Shown piece after piece: positions 17,510 through 27,400 of a DNA stretch of 64,000 nucleotides; within the stretch, counting starts at the first letter, position 1; each line of letters starts with the position of its first letter. The stretch covers positions 94,198 through 158,197 of the forward strand of contig DATGLG010000057.1 in the NCBI GenBank assembly GCA_035294245.1, written 5' to 3'. The position numbers and the translations under genes are program-made. The notes below the pieces were generated by a model. That model searched no databases, had not been told where the DNA came from, and saw only the letters and a program-made list of their open reading frames with translations. This stretch comes from DATGLG01 sp035294245. GTDB taxonomy: Bacteria; Pseudomonadota; Alphaproteobacteria; JACZXZ01.

Positions 17510-18967
17510 TCAGCTCCCTTTCATCACCTTGTCGCTCAGCCCCGCGGCCTTCTTGACGAAGGCCAGCGGCTCGTCGAAATCGAAATTCATATAGACCGCG
17601 TTGAGATGGGCGAAGGGCGGCGATTGGGCGAAGAGCTCGAAGGTCACCCGATGGCCGGCATAGTCGGAGTTGAGAAGGTCGCGCGCGAAGGCGAGCAGCT
17701 TGCGGCGATCCTCCGAGCCCCACGCCTCGTTCACGGAGTAATACTTGTCGAGCCAAGGCTTCGTCTCGGGATTGGCGAACATGGCGCTGTCGGGGGTCAC
17801 GCAGATCTGGCCGCCGCAGAGCTCGCGCGCGAGATGCATCATAGCCGGGAGCTTCGAGCAGGCATGCACGCGGCCGGTGAAGAGGAGCGACTGGTTCGGC
17901 ATCAGGAGGCCGGCGGGGCTCGGCTGCGCCGCGGCGATGGCCGCGGTGAGGTGCGCGTTGATGCCCTCGCGGTAGCAGACCAGCTCGGCGAGCTTCTCGC
18001 GCACCGCCTGCTGCTTGTCGAGGCCGGTCTGGCGCACGTTGAAGAGCGCGGCGCCGATCATCATGTCGGCGATGTAGAGAATGCGCTGGACGAAGGGGAA
18101 AGCGCTGTAGCGATGCAGGGTGGCGCGGATGAAGCTGGCCGCCCGCGTGTGGCGGTAGAAGAGCACGTTCTCCCAGGGCACCAGCACGTTGTCGAACACG
18201 ATGAGCGTGTCGACCTCGTCGAAGCGGTTGGCGATGGGGTAATCCGCGATCGGCGCACGGCCTGCAAAGCCGGTGCGGCAGATATGCTTCATGCCCGGCC
18301 AACCCATGTCGGCGATGAAGCCGACGGCGTAATCGGACAGCTTGTCGTCGCCCCAATTGGCGATGGTCGGCTTCACGAAGGCCTGGTTGGCATAGGCCGC
18401 CGCCGTCTCGTATTTGGCGCCGCGGACAACGATGCCCTGGTCCGTCTCCTTGACCACGTGGAGCAGCATGTCCGGGTCCTGATCCTGGGGCCGCTTGGAG
18501 CGGTCGCCCTTGGGGTCGGTATTGGCGGAGACGTGGAAGGGATCGGCGCGGAGCGCCTTCAGGATATGATGCTCGACGTTCTTGCTGAACTGGGAGTCGA
18601 TCTCGTCGAGAACGGCCTTGCCGTCATAGAGGGACCACAGCTCGCCGATCGTCTCGTCGCCCATGCGCACGACGACGCCGCCGACGTCCTTCATCTGCGC
18701 GTCCACGTAGCGCCGCTTGTCGTCCCAGTCCGCCTGGGTCTTTGGCAGCTTGAGCGCCCGGTTGCAGGGCTCGTTGCTCTGCTCGTCCACATAGGACATG
18801 AGCTCGCGATACTTCGCCTCGTGGGCCATGTCGTAAAAGCGCGCCCGGACATCGACGATCGGCTTGAAGGCCGGATGCGTGGTCACGTCCTTGACCCGCT
18901 CGCCGTTGATCCAGACGGCGCGGCCATCGCGCAGGGATTCGCGATATTCTTGCCCGGTGCGTAGCAT
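17510..18967 (-). CDS. FADH2-dependent monooxygenase, HpaB/PvcC type
   Basis: A 485-residue oxygenase of the 4-hydroxyphenylacetate 3-hydroxylase family, which hydroxylates phenolic rings using FADH2 made by a separate reductase. Family features seen are the N-terminal RTGQEYRESLRDGR, the VVVRGAKYETAAAYANQAF region, VLVPWENVLFYRH and the ELCGGQICVTPD stretch. The start has AAGGAG well placed. Genes for reductase, RidA and DUF1028 follow on the same strand, and a LysR gene is divergent. The substrate is not clear: no homoprotocatechuate or other ring-cleavage genes are in the window, so 4-hydroxyphenylacetate is only one option. Confidence 0.85.
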   Translation of the reverse strand: MLRTGQEYRESLRDGRAVWINGERVKDVTTHPAFKPIVDVRARFYDMAHEAKYRELMSYVDEQSNEPCNRALKLPKTQADWDDKRRYVDAQMKDVGGVVVRMGDETIGELWSLYDGKAVLDEIDSQFSKNVEHHILKALRADPFHVSANTDPKGDRSKRPQDQDPDMLLHVVKETDQGIVVRGAKYETAAAYANQAFVKPTIANWGDDKLSDYAVGFIADMGWPGMKHICRTGFAGRAPIADYPIANRFDEVDTLIVFDNVLVPWENVLFYRHTRAASFIRATLHRYSAFPFVQRILYIADMMIGAALFNVRQTGLDKQQAVREKLAELVCYREGINAHLTAAIAAAQPSPAGLLMPNQSLLFTGRVHACSKLPAMMHLARELCGGQICVTPDSAMFANPETKPWLDKYYSVNEAWGSEDRRKLLAFARDLLNSDYAGHRVTFELFAQSPPFAHLNAVYMNFDFDEPLAFVKKAAGLSDKVMKGS

Positions 18968-19000
18968 CGGCCTCTCCTTGAAGTCCAGTTTGGAACCATT

Positions 19001-19011
19001 TTGCTTTGCAA
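19001..19011. promoter_or_regulatory. Short inverted repeat, candidate LysR site
   Basis: TTGC-TTT-GCAA is a small dyad in the 91-base region between the divergent HpaB-type and LysR genes. It overlaps the -35 hexamer of the LysR promoter, a position that would suit autorepression. The usual T-N11-A spacing is not matched exactly, so this is tentative. Confidence 0.35.
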
Positions 19012-19033
19012 GTAGGAATTAGGAAAATATAAT
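19005..19033 (+). promoter_or_regulatory. Promoter of the LysR gene
   Basis: TTTGCA (19005-19010, 4/6) and a perfect TATAAT (19028-19033) are separated by 17 bases, in AT-rich DNA. The transcript would begin around 19040, leaving a very short leader with GAAGGGAAGGA just before the TTG start. Confidence 0.65.
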
Positions 19034-19058
19034 TCATTGAAGGGAAGGATCGAAAAAA

Positions 19059-19967
19059 TTGATCCAGTACACGTTGAAGCAGCTTGCCTATTTCGCGGCC
19101 GCGGCGGAGCGCGGCAATGTGACCGAGGCGGCGCGCGTCCTCAACGTCTCCCAGCCCTCGATCTCAACCGCCATCGCCCATCTCGAGCAGGTGTTCGGAA
19201 CCCAGCTCTTTCTGCGCCATCACGCCCGCGGCCTCTCACTGACGCCCGCCGGGCGGCGGCTCTTCGCCGAGTCGCGCGGGCTCCTCGCCCATGCCGAGGA
19301 GCTCGCAGCCGGCGGGCTGAGCGACGGCGAGCGCCTGCGTGGCGAGCTGCATCTCGGCTATTTCGTGACCTTCGCGCCCTACTACCTTCCGGGCCTTCTC
19401 CTGCAATTCGCCGAGCGGCATCCCGACGTGGTGGTGCGTCTCCATGAGGGCGACATCGAGAGCCTTCGCCGCGGCCTTGCGCTCGGGACCATCGAGCTCG
19501 CGCTCATCTACGATCTCGCGCTCGGCCAGGACCTCGCGCGGGAGCCCCTGGCGGCCCTCAAGCCCTATGCGCTCCTGCCGACCCAGCATCCCCTCGCCAA
19601 GCGCAAGCGCGTCGCTCTCCATGCGCTCGCCGCCGAGCCCTTCATCCTCCTCGACCTTCCCCATAGCCGCGAATATTTCCGCTCGATTTTCCTCGCCTAT
19701 GGCATCGACCCGCTGATCCGCTACGCAACGCCATCCATGGAGATGGTGCGCGGCCTCGTGGCGCGCGGACACGGCGTCGGCCTTCTCAATATCCGTCCGC
19801 GCGGCGACCGCGCCTATGATGGTGCGGCGATCGCCTGCCGGCCCCTCGCGGAGCCGGCGCCGCCGCTCCATATCGTGCTGGCGCGCTCCGCCCAGGCGCG
19901 ACCCGCCCGCCCGGCGGAGGCGCTCATCGCCTGCGCGCGGGACTACTTCGCCAAGCTGAGGCCATAG
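19059..19967 (+). CDS. LysR family transcriptional regulator, TTG start
   Basis: A 302-residue LysR-type regulator. The N-terminal winged helix is clear (LKQLAYFAAAAERGNVTEAA, then LNVSQPSISTAIAHLEQ), followed by a co-inducer domain from about residue 90. The initiation codon is TTG at 19059, supported by GAAGGGAAGGA eight bases upstream and by the exact LysR N-terminus; there is no nearby ATG. It is divergent from the HpaB-type cluster, the classic arrangement for a regulator of the neighbouring operon, with a small dyad between them. It probably responds to the pathway substrate. Confidence 0.92.
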   Translation: MIQYTLKQLAYFAAAAERGNVTEAARVLNVSQPSISTAIAHLEQVFGTQLFLRHHARGLSLTPAGRRLFAESRGLLAHAEELAAGGLSDGERLRGELHLGYFVTFAPYYLPGLLLQFAERHPDVVVRLHEGDIESLRRGLALGTIELALIYDLALGQDLAREPLAALKPYALLPTQHPLAKRKRVALHALAAEPFILLDLPHSREYFRSIFLAYGIDPLIRYATPSMEMVRGLVARGHGVGLLNIRPRGDRAYDGAAIACRPLAEPAPPLHIVLARSAQARPARPAEALIACARDYFAKLRP

Positions 19968-20103
19968 CCACGCCGCACGCGACGGCATTGCGGAGGCCGG
20001 CCTCCCGAGCGACAATCCGCGCGACAGGCTGCGCCACGGGGGAATCGCGCCTGGAGGTTGCCTCACCTTCCCTCGATCTCGCCAATTTCCGGGGACGCCT
20101 GTC

Positions 20104-21282
20104 ATGACCAGCGCGACGACTTGCCCGACCGTCAATTGGACCTATCCGACCCAGGTGCGCTTCGGGCCCGGACGGCTCAAGGAGCTGCCGGAGGCCTGCA
20201 AGTCCGCGGGGATCGCGCGGCCGCTCATTGTAACCGACCCCGGGCTCGCCCGCCTGCCCATGATCGACCGGGTCCGCGAGCTCCTCGCCGCCGCCGGGCT
20301 CGAGGCGGCGCTCTTCTCCGATCTTCGACCCAATCCCGTCTATCGCAACGTGGAGGACGGGATGCGCGCCTTCCGCGCGGGCGGGCATGACGGCGTTGTC
20401 GCCATCGGCGGCGGCAGCGGGCTCGACACGGGCAAGGCGATCGCGTTCCAAGTCGGCCAGAGACGGCCGATCTGGGATTTCGAGGATATCGGCGATTGGT
20501 GGACGCGCGCCGATCCCGACAGCATCGCCCCCGTGGTGGCGATTCCCACCACCGCGGGCACCGGCTCCGAGGTCGGGCGCGCCGCCGTCATCACCAATGA
20601 GGAGACCCATCGGAAATACATCATCTTCCATCCGCGCATGATGCCGCGGGTGGTCATCTCCGATCCCGAGCTCTCGACGGGGTTGCCGCCGCGCATCACG
20701 GCGGCTACGGGCATGGACGCGCTTGCGCATAATCTCGAGGCCTATTGCGCCCCGAGCTATCACCCCATCGCCGAGGGCGTTGCGCTCGAAGGCATCCGGC
20801 TCATCAAGGAATGGCTGCCCGTCGCCTATCGCGACGGGAAGAACCTCGTTGCGCGCGGCAATATGCTGGCCGCGGCGAGCATGGGTGCTGCGGCCTTCCA
20901 AAAGGGCCTCGGCGCCATTCACGCCATGAGCCATCCCGTAGGCGCCCTTTACGACGCCCATCACGGCCTCACCAACGCCGTCGTCATGCCCTATGTGCTG
21001 GCGCGCAACCGCCCGGCGATCGAGGAGAAGACCGCCCGCATCGCGCGCTATCTCGGCCTCGTCCAGGGCTCCTTCATTGCCCTGCTCGACTGGGTGATGG
21101 AGCTGCGCCGCGAGCTCGGCATTCCCCACACCCTCGCCGAGCTCGGCGTCGAGGAGGCGCGCATTCCCGAGCTCGCGCGCATGGCCGCCGAGGATCCGAA
21201 CAATGGCGGCAATCCGGTGCCGCTCACGGCGGCGGATTACGAACCGCTTTTCCTCAACGCCATCCGCGGACGGCTGAGCTGA
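20104..21282 (+). CDS. Iron-containing alcohol dehydrogenase
   Basis: A 392-residue group III (Fe-dependent) dehydrogenase. The NAD(P)-binding AIGGGSGLDTGKA, the PTTAGTGSEVG stretch and the metal-binding region AMSHPVGALYDAHHGLTN with its histidines are intact. The family oxidises or reduces short alcohols and aldehydes, and some members reduce maleylacetate. The 392-residue length and the AMSHPVG signature favour a general alcohol/aldehyde enzyme. It is followed after ten bases by the BenE-type symporter gene, so the two may serve one substrate, possibly an aromatic or a product of the HpaB-type pathway. Confidence 0.88.
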   Translation: MTSATTCPTVNWTYPTQVRFGPGRLKELPEACKSAGIARPLIVTDPGLARLPMIDRVRELLAAAGLEAALFSDLRPNPVYRNVEDGMRAFRAGGHDGVVAIGGGSGLDTGKAIAFQVGQRRPIWDFEDIGDWWTRADPDSIAPVVAIPTTAGTGSEVGRAAVITNEETHRKYIIFHPRMMPRVVISDPELSTGLPPRITAATGMDALAHNLEAYCAPSYHPIAEGVALEGIRLIKEWLPVAYRDGKNLVARGNMLAAASMGAAAFQKGLGAIHAMSHPVGALYDAHHGLTNAVVMPYVLARNRPAIEEKTARIARYLGLVQGSFIALLDWVMELRRELGIPHTLAELGVEEARIPELARMAAEDPNNGGNPVPLTAADYEPLFLNAIRGRLS

Positions 21283-21292
21283 ACGGCGCGGC

Positions 21293-22519
21293 ATGATCTT
21301 CGAGCGCGCCGACCAGCCGCTTCCCCGCTGGCGCGACATCTTCGGTCATTACGACCGCCACATGGCCTCCAACGCCGTCGTGGCCTGGCTCTTCGCCACC
21401 ACCGGGCCCCTCGTCATCCTCTTCGCCGTCGCCACGCAGGGCGGCTTGTCGCGGGAGGACATCTCGTCGTGGATCTTCGGCGCCTATGCGCTGGGCGGCG
21501 TCTTCTCGATCGCGATGAGCGCCCTCTACCGGCAGCCCATCGGCATGGCCTGGACCATCCCGGGCGCGGTCCTGGTCGGGCCGACCCTCGGGCATCTCCC
21601 CTTCGCGGAGGTGATCGGCGCCTATCTCGTCTGCGGCGTGGTGATGCTCGTCCTTGGCGTAACGGGACTCGTGCGCAAGGTGATGGCGCTCATCCCCATG
21701 CCGATCGTGATGGCGATGGTGAGCGGCGTCTTCCTGCCTTTCGGCTTGAAGATCGTGAGCGGCTTCGTCGATGATTTCTGGATCGCCTTCGCCGTCGTCG
21801 CGGCCTTCTTCGTCTCCGGCGCCGTCCCGGCCATCGGGCGCATCCTCCCGCCGGTGCTGGCCGCCCTCGTCGTCGGCGTTATTGCCGTCGTGGCGATGGG
21901 CCACGTCAAGCTAAGCGAGCCGCTCCACCTCGTCGTCGCCCACCCCAAGCTCTACGCGCCGCGCTTCTCCCTCGAGGCGCAGCTCGAGCTGGTGCTGCCG
22001 CTCATCGTCGCGGTCATGGGCATCCAGAATTCCCAGGGCTTCGCCATCCTTTCCGCCGCCGATTACAAGCCGCCGATGAATGCGCTCACGATCGTCTGCG
22101 GCGCCGGCACGATCCTCATGGGCCTGCTCGGCTCGGTGCCGACCTGCGTCACCGGCCCGTCCAACGCGATCATGTGCGCGAGCGGCGCCAAGGATCAGCG
22201 CTATGTCGCCGGCATCGTCTATGGCGCCTTGATGCTGGCCTTCGGTGTCTTCGCGCCCCTCGCCACTCAGATCGGCCTTGCCCTTCCCACCGCCTTCATC
22301 GGCGTGCTCGGCGGGCTCGCCATGGCGCGCGTGCTGCAAAGCTCGCTTGTCGCCTCGTTCGGCGGCGATCTCACGCTTGGCGCGATGGCGACCTTCATCG
22401 TCACGCTCTCAAACGTCACCATCTTCAATATCGGCTCCGCCTTCTGGGGCCTCGTCTTCGGCGTAATGACGAGCTGGCTGCTTGAGCGCGACGCCCTACG
22501 CAAGGTTTGGCATGGCTGA
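21293..22519 (+). CDS. Benzoate/H+ symporter, BenE family
   Basis: A 408-residue inner-membrane protein with about 11-12 hydrophobic segments. The BenE pattern is visible in TIPGAVLVGPTLGHL, the repeated AxP glycine-rich helices and NSQGFAILSAADYKPPMN in the second half. BenE proteins import benzoate with protons; here the substrate may be another aromatic or a small acid. No strong Shine-Dalgarno precedes the ATG, and the gap to the alcohol dehydrogenase is only ten bases, so translation may be coupled. Confidence 0.82.
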   Translation: MIFERADQPLPRWRDIFGHYDRHMASNAVVAWLFATTGPLVILFAVATQGGLSREDISSWIFGAYALGGVFSIAMSALYRQPIGMAWTIPGAVLVGPTLGHLPFAEVIGAYLVCGVVMLVLGVTGLVRKVMALIPMPIVMAMVSGVFLPFGLKIVSGFVDDFWIAFAVVAAFFVSGAVPAIGRILPPVLAALVVGVIAVVAMGHVKLSEPLHLVVAHPKLYAPRFSLEAQLELVLPLIVAVMGIQNSQGFAILSAADYKPPMNALTIVCGAGTILMGLLGSVPTCVTGPSNAIMCASGAKDQRYVAGIVYGALMLAFGVFAPLATQIGLALPTAFIGVLGGLAMARVLQSSLVASFGGDLTLGAMATFIVTLSNVTIFNIGSAFWGLVFGVMTSWLLERDALRKVWHG

Positions 22520-22522
22520 GTC

Positions 22523-23155
22523 ATGCGATACCTCCTCATTCACGCCAGTATCACCCTTTTCGTCATCATCGACCCCGTCGGGGTGGCGCCACTCTTCGCA
22601 GCGCTGACCGAAGGCCGCAGCGCCGAGGAGCGCCGGCGCGCGGCGTGGATCGGCGTCCTCGTCGCGGCGCTCGTGCTCTATGTCTTCGCGCTCGTCGGCC
22701 GCGCGTTTCTTTCGGCCCTTGGCGTGAGCATCGCCGCCTTCCGCGTTGCCGGGGGCGTCCTGCTTTTCCTCGTCGCGATCGACATGGTCTTCGCCCGCCA
22801 ATCGGGCCTGCGCTCGACGACGCGGACGGAGGATGACGAGGCGCATCATCGCGCCGACATTTCCGTCTTCCCGCTCGCGATCCCACTCATCGCCGGCCCG
22901 GGTGCGATCGCCTCGGTCATGCTGCTGATGGGCGAGGCGGGGTCGTGGAGCGGGCGCGGCATTATCCTTGCCGTGCTCACGATCGTGCTCGCGCTGACCT
23001 ATCTGCTCCTTCGCATGGCGCCCCGTCTTGTTCGCCTGCTGGGCGTGACCGGCACCAATGTGGTGGGCCGCGTGCTCGGGATCATCCTCGCGGCCATCGC
23101 CGCGCAATTCATCATCGACGGGATCCGCGAGGTGCTGGGCGGCATCCACGCTTAA
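22523..23155 (+). CDS. MarC family membrane protein
   Basis: A 210-residue protein with six hydrophobic segments and the MarC signatures ITLFVIIDPVGVAPLF near the start, FRVAGGVLLFLVAIDM, and FPLAIPLIAGPGAI in the middle. The family is related to NAAT transporters but its substrate is unknown, and it is not the multiple antibiotic resistance determinant its name suggests. It starts three bases after the BenE-type gene and its stop overlaps that of the convergent cytochrome gene by four bases. Confidence 0.88.
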   Translation: MRYLLIHASITLFVIIDPVGVAPLFAALTEGRSAEERRRAAWIGVLVAALVLYVFALVGRAFLSALGVSIAAFRVAGGVLLFLVAIDMVFARQSGLRSTTRTEDDEAHHRADISVFPLAIPLIAGPGAIASVMLLMGEAGSWSGRGIILAVLTIVLALTYLLLRMAPRLVRLLGVTGTNVVGRVLGIILAAIAAQFIIDGIREVLGGIHA

Positions 23156-24495
23156 AGCGAGTAAAGGAAGGCGAGCAGCGCCGCGCGATCGTCCGCATCC
23201 ATGTTGCGGAATGCCTCTTTCGCCCGTTCGCCCTCGCCGCCATGCCAGAGAATGGCCTCGGCGGCATTCCGGGCGCGGCCGTCATGGAGCAGGGTGGTGT
23301 GGCCGTTGACCACCTCGACGAGGCCGAGCCCCCAAAGCGGCGCCGTGCGCCATGAGCGCCCGCCAGCGGCGAATTCGGGGCGGCCGTCGGCTAGCCCCTC
23401 GCCCAGGTCATGCAACAGCAGATCCGTATAGGGGTGAATGATCTTATGCGCGAGTGCCGTGTCCTCGCTGTCGCCTGTCTCGAGGCTCGGCCGATGGCAC
23501 GCAGCGCAGCCCGCCTCGGTGAACAGGGCCGCCCCCCGAGCGATGCGCGGATCAGTCGGGCTTCGCTGCGCCGGCGGCGCCAGATGGGCGAGATAGAAGG
23601 TCACTGCATCGAGGAAATCGTCGCCGATCTTGGGGTGGCGCGCCGCCACGGCAGCGGCGCGGCAGGCCGCCTCGACCGGGGTGCAGTCGTTCTCGGGGTA
23701 AAGCGGATTGGTGATGCCGATGTCGCGATTGAAGGCCTGGGCGTTCTGCTGCCGCAGATGGGGTTGCCCGGCCTTCCAGCCGAAGCGCCCGACCCGCAGC
23801 GCCTGCGCGGCGATGTTCCAGACGCGGTTGGGCCGCCCCGCGACCTTGCCCTCCCGTTTCTCCTCCGCGGCGATTGCCTCGATTTCCTGCGCCGGCACCG
23901 CGTCGAGAAGACCCGTGCCGATCAGCGCGGGCGCCACGCGGACCGAGACGAGCGTGTTGTCTCCCAGAGGACCAAAGGCCAGTGACTCGAAGCGGTAATG
24001 AGGCTCGCGCAGGCTATAGGGCGTGCCGTCGCCATAGCGCCCCGGCCGCTCGGTATAGCTCACCCGCGCGTTGCCCTCGATGGGCACGCCGGCGACAGCG
24101 TTGCGGTCGAGCTGCTCGCCGTAGAGGGGATGGGGCAGCGGCCCGCCATGCGCGTCGGAACCCGGAGCGCTGAGGCGGACGACCATCGAGATCATGGGGA
24201 ACTCCGGACGCTGCGGCGGCTGGCCGCGCCCTGCGCGGGTATGGCAGCCATCGCAGGAGAGGCGGTCGAAGAGCGGACCGAGGCCGTCGAGCCCGGGATG
24301 CGGGCCGGGCGCCGCGGCCCAGTCGGTCTCGAAGAGCTGCCGCCCCAGGCGATAACGCTCGATGAGCGCGCCGCTCAGCTTGGGGAGGGGTTGGCGGAAC
24401 GCATCGATCGCGTCGTCCGCCGCTTGGAGCGGACTCGCGAAGAGCGCCGGGAGGAGAAGGGTGGCGGCAGCGGCGGCGAGAAGGCGCGCGGTCAA
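23152..24495 (-). CDS. Di-heme c-type cytochrome of the DHOR family
   Basis: A 447-residue secreted protein. The first 25 residues form a signal peptide ending near PLQAA, so it acts in the periplasm. Two CxxCH heme sites are present: Cys81-Cys84-His85 (CDGCH) and Cys330-Cys333-His334 (CAACH), in a protein resembling the di-heme oxidoreductase (DUF1111) family rather than classical cytochrome c peroxidase. The substrate of the family is not known. Its ATG overlaps the putA stop by four bases (ATGA), so the two are likely translated from one message, an unexpected pairing of a cytoplasmic or membrane flavoenzyme with a periplasmic cytochrome. Confidence 0.85.
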   Translation of the reverse strand: MTARLLAAAAATLLLPALFASPLQAADDAIDAFRQPLPKLSGALIERYRLGRQLFETDWAAAPGPHPGLDGLGPLFDRLSCDGCHTRAGRGQPPQRPEFPMISMVVRLSAPGSDAHGGPLPHPLYGEQLDRNAVAGVPIEGNARVSYTERPGRYGDGTPYSLREPHYRFESLAFGPLGDNTLVSVRVAPALIGTGLLDAVPAQEIEAIAAEEKREGKVAGRPNRVWNIAAQALRVGRFGWKAGQPHLRQQNAQAFNRDIGITNPLYPENDCTPVEAACRAAAVAARHPKIGDDFLDAVTFYLAHLAPPAQRSPTDPRIARGAALFTEAGCAACHRPSLETGDSEDTALAHKIIHPYTDLLLHDLGEGLADGRPEFAAGGRSWRTAPLWGLGLVEVVNGHTTLLHDGRARNAAEAILWHGGEGERAKEAFRNMDADDRAALLAFLYSL

Positions 24496-27400
24496 TCCTC
24501 CTCTTGCAGCGACATGAGCGCGGTGTTGCCGCCCTGCGCCGTCGTATTGACCGAGAGCGTGCGCTCCACGGCGAAGCGATGGAGATAATGGGGACCGCCC
24601 GCCTTGGGACCGGTGCCCGAGAGTCCCTCGCCGCCGAAGGGCTGAACCCCGACCACGGCGCCGATCATATTGCGATTGACGTAAGCATTGCCCACTCGGG
24701 CACGCCGCGCGATATGGGCGATCGTGCTGTCGACCCGGCTGTGGACGCCGAGGGTAAGGCCATACCCCGTGCCGTTCACCGCATCGATCACCGCATCGAG
24801 GCGATCGCCGCGATAGCGCACGACGTGGAGAATGGGACCGAAGACCTCGCGCTCGAGCCTGGCGATGCGGTCGATCTCAAAGGCCGCGGGAGCGACGAAG
24901 GTGCCGTGGGCGCAGTCCGCGCCGAGGCTGGTCCGATAGATCAGCCGACCCTCGCGCGTCATGCGCTCGGCATGGGCCTCGAGCATCGCCTTGGCATCCT
25001 GGTCGATGACGGGGCCGACATCCGTTGTCAGCAGGCCGGGGTCGCCGATTCTGAGCTCGGCCATGGCTCCGGCCAGCATATCGAGAAGCTTGTCCGCGAT
25101 CTCCTCCTGCACGAAGAGGACGCGCAGCGCCGAGCAGCGCTGGCCTGCGCTCTGGAAGGAGGAGGCCAGCACGTCCTGCACCACCTGCTCGGGCAGGGCC
25201 GAGCTGTCGACGATCATGGCGTTCTGGCCGCCGGTCTCGGCGATGAGGGGGATGATCGGCCCCGGCCGCGCCGCAAGCGCCCGCCCGATCGCGCGGGCCG
25301 TCTCGGTCGAGCCGGTGAAGACGACACCGGCGACGCGCGGATCGGCGACGAGCTTGGCGCCGATCGTCTCGCCGGGCCCCGGCAGGAGCTGCAGGGCGTC
25401 GGCGGGGATTCCCGCCTCGTGAAAAAGCCGCACGGCATGGGCTGCGATGAGCGGCGTCTGCTCCGCCGGCTTGGCGATCGCCGCATTGCCGGCGGCCAGG
25501 GCTGCGGCGATCTGGCCGGTGAAGATGGCGAGCGGGAAGTTCCATGGGCTGATGCAGACCACGACGCCGCGGCCGTGCAGCGAGAGCTCGTTGCGCTCGC
25601 CCGTGGGCCCCGGCAGGTGCAGAGCCGCTCCGAAATCGAGGCGCGCGCGATGGGCGTAGTAGCGGCAGAAATCGGCGGCCTCGCGGACCTCCGCAATGCC
25701 ATCGGCGAGAGTCTTCCCCCCTTCGCGCGTGCAGAGGGCCATGAGCGGCGCCATGTCGCGCTCGAGGAGATCGGCCATGCGCTCGAGCCGCTTGGCCCGC
25801 TCTGCGGCCGGTGTCTCGTCCCAGAGCGGAAAGGTGCTGTGGGCGCGCTCGAGGGCGTCGCCGAGATCGGCCTCGCCTGCGTCGCTCACCTCGCCGATGC
25901 GGCGGCGCCGATCGGTTGGGTCATAGGCAGGCTTTGCCGAGGCCGCGCGCTCGACGCCGCCGATGATCGGGCCGCTGCGCCAGCCGCGATTGGCCGCCCG
26001 CTCCATCTCGCGGGCCAGCGGCTCGAGGGCGGTCACGTCGGAGAGATCGATGCCCTTGGCGTTGAGCCGCTCGGGCAGGTAGATGTCGCGCGGCAGGGCG
26101 ATGCGGGGATGGGGCTTCCGCGGCAGCTTGCGCATGCGGGCGATGGGATCGGCGATGATGTCGGCGATGGGCGCGCGCTCGTCGACGATGCGGTTGACGA
26201 AGGAGGTGTTGGCGCCATTCTCGAGCAGGCGGCGCACGAGATAGGGCAGAAGATCCTCGTGGCTGCCGACGGGCGCATAGATGCGGCAAGGGATATTGAG
26301 CCGATCCTTGCCCACCACCTGCTCGTAAAGCGCCTCGCCCATGCCGTGGAGGCGCTGGAACTCGAACTCCCGGTTGTTGCCGGCGAATTCGAGAATGGCC
26401 GAGAGGGTATGGGCGTTGTGGGTGGCGAATTGCGGATAGAAGGCGTCGCGGCCATGGAGGAGCCGGCGGGCGCAAGCGAGATAAGAGATATCCGTCGCCG
26501 CCTTGCGGGTGAATACCGGATAGCCGTCGAGCCCCCGCTCCTGGGCGCGCTTGATCTCGCTGTCCCAATAAGCGCCCTTGACGAGGCGCACCATGAGCCG
26601 CCGCTTGTCGCGGCGCGCAAGCTCGGCGAGCCAGTCGATCACGGCGGTGGCGCGCTTCTGATAGGCCTGCACGGCGAGGCCCAAGCCATCCCAGCCGGCA
26701 AGCGAGGGATCGCGCGAGATCTCGGCGAAGACCTCGAGGGAGAGCTCGAGGCGATCGGCCTCCTCCGCATCGACGGTGACGCCGATATTGACCTCCTTCG
26801 CGTGGCGGGCGAGAGCGGCGAGTCGCGGCGTCAGCTCCTTGAGGACGCGGGCGCGCTGCGCGAACTCGTAGCGTGGATGGAGGGCCGAGAGCTTGATCGA
26901 GATCCCTGGTGCCGCGATCGGGCCGCGGCCCGCCGCCGCCTTGCCTAGGGCCGAGATGGCCTTGTCATAGGCCTCGAGGTAACGCTCGGCGTCCTTGGCC
27001 GTACGCGCCGCCTCGCCGAGCATGTCATAGGAATGGCGATAGCCGAGGGGCTCCTCGGCCCTGGCCCGCTCCAGGGCCTCCTCGATGGTGCGGCCCATGA
27101 CGAACTGGCGGCCCATGATGCGCATCGCCTGCATCATCGCCTGGCGGATCACCGGCTCGCCGCTGCGCGCCACCAGGCGCCCGAGGAGCGAGCTCAGATC
27201 CTTCTCCTTGAACTCGCCGAGCTTGACGACGCGCCCCGTCAGCATCAGCGCCCAGGTGGAAGCGTTGACGAAGAGGGAGTCGCTCTTGCCGAGATGCTTC
27301 TCCCAGTCCGCGAGGCGCAGCTTGTCGCGGATGAGAAGATCGGCCGTCTCCGCATCGGGGATGCGCAGCAGCGCTTCCGCGAGGCACATAAGGACGACGC

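Noticed and set aside
22523..23155. MarC as an antibiotic-resistance determinant
   Set aside because: The family name is historical; no mar regulators are present and the family is not established as a resistance factor.
24504..26948. Plus-strand frame of about 810 codons opposite putA
   Set aside because: Shadow of putA codon bias with no protein-family signal.
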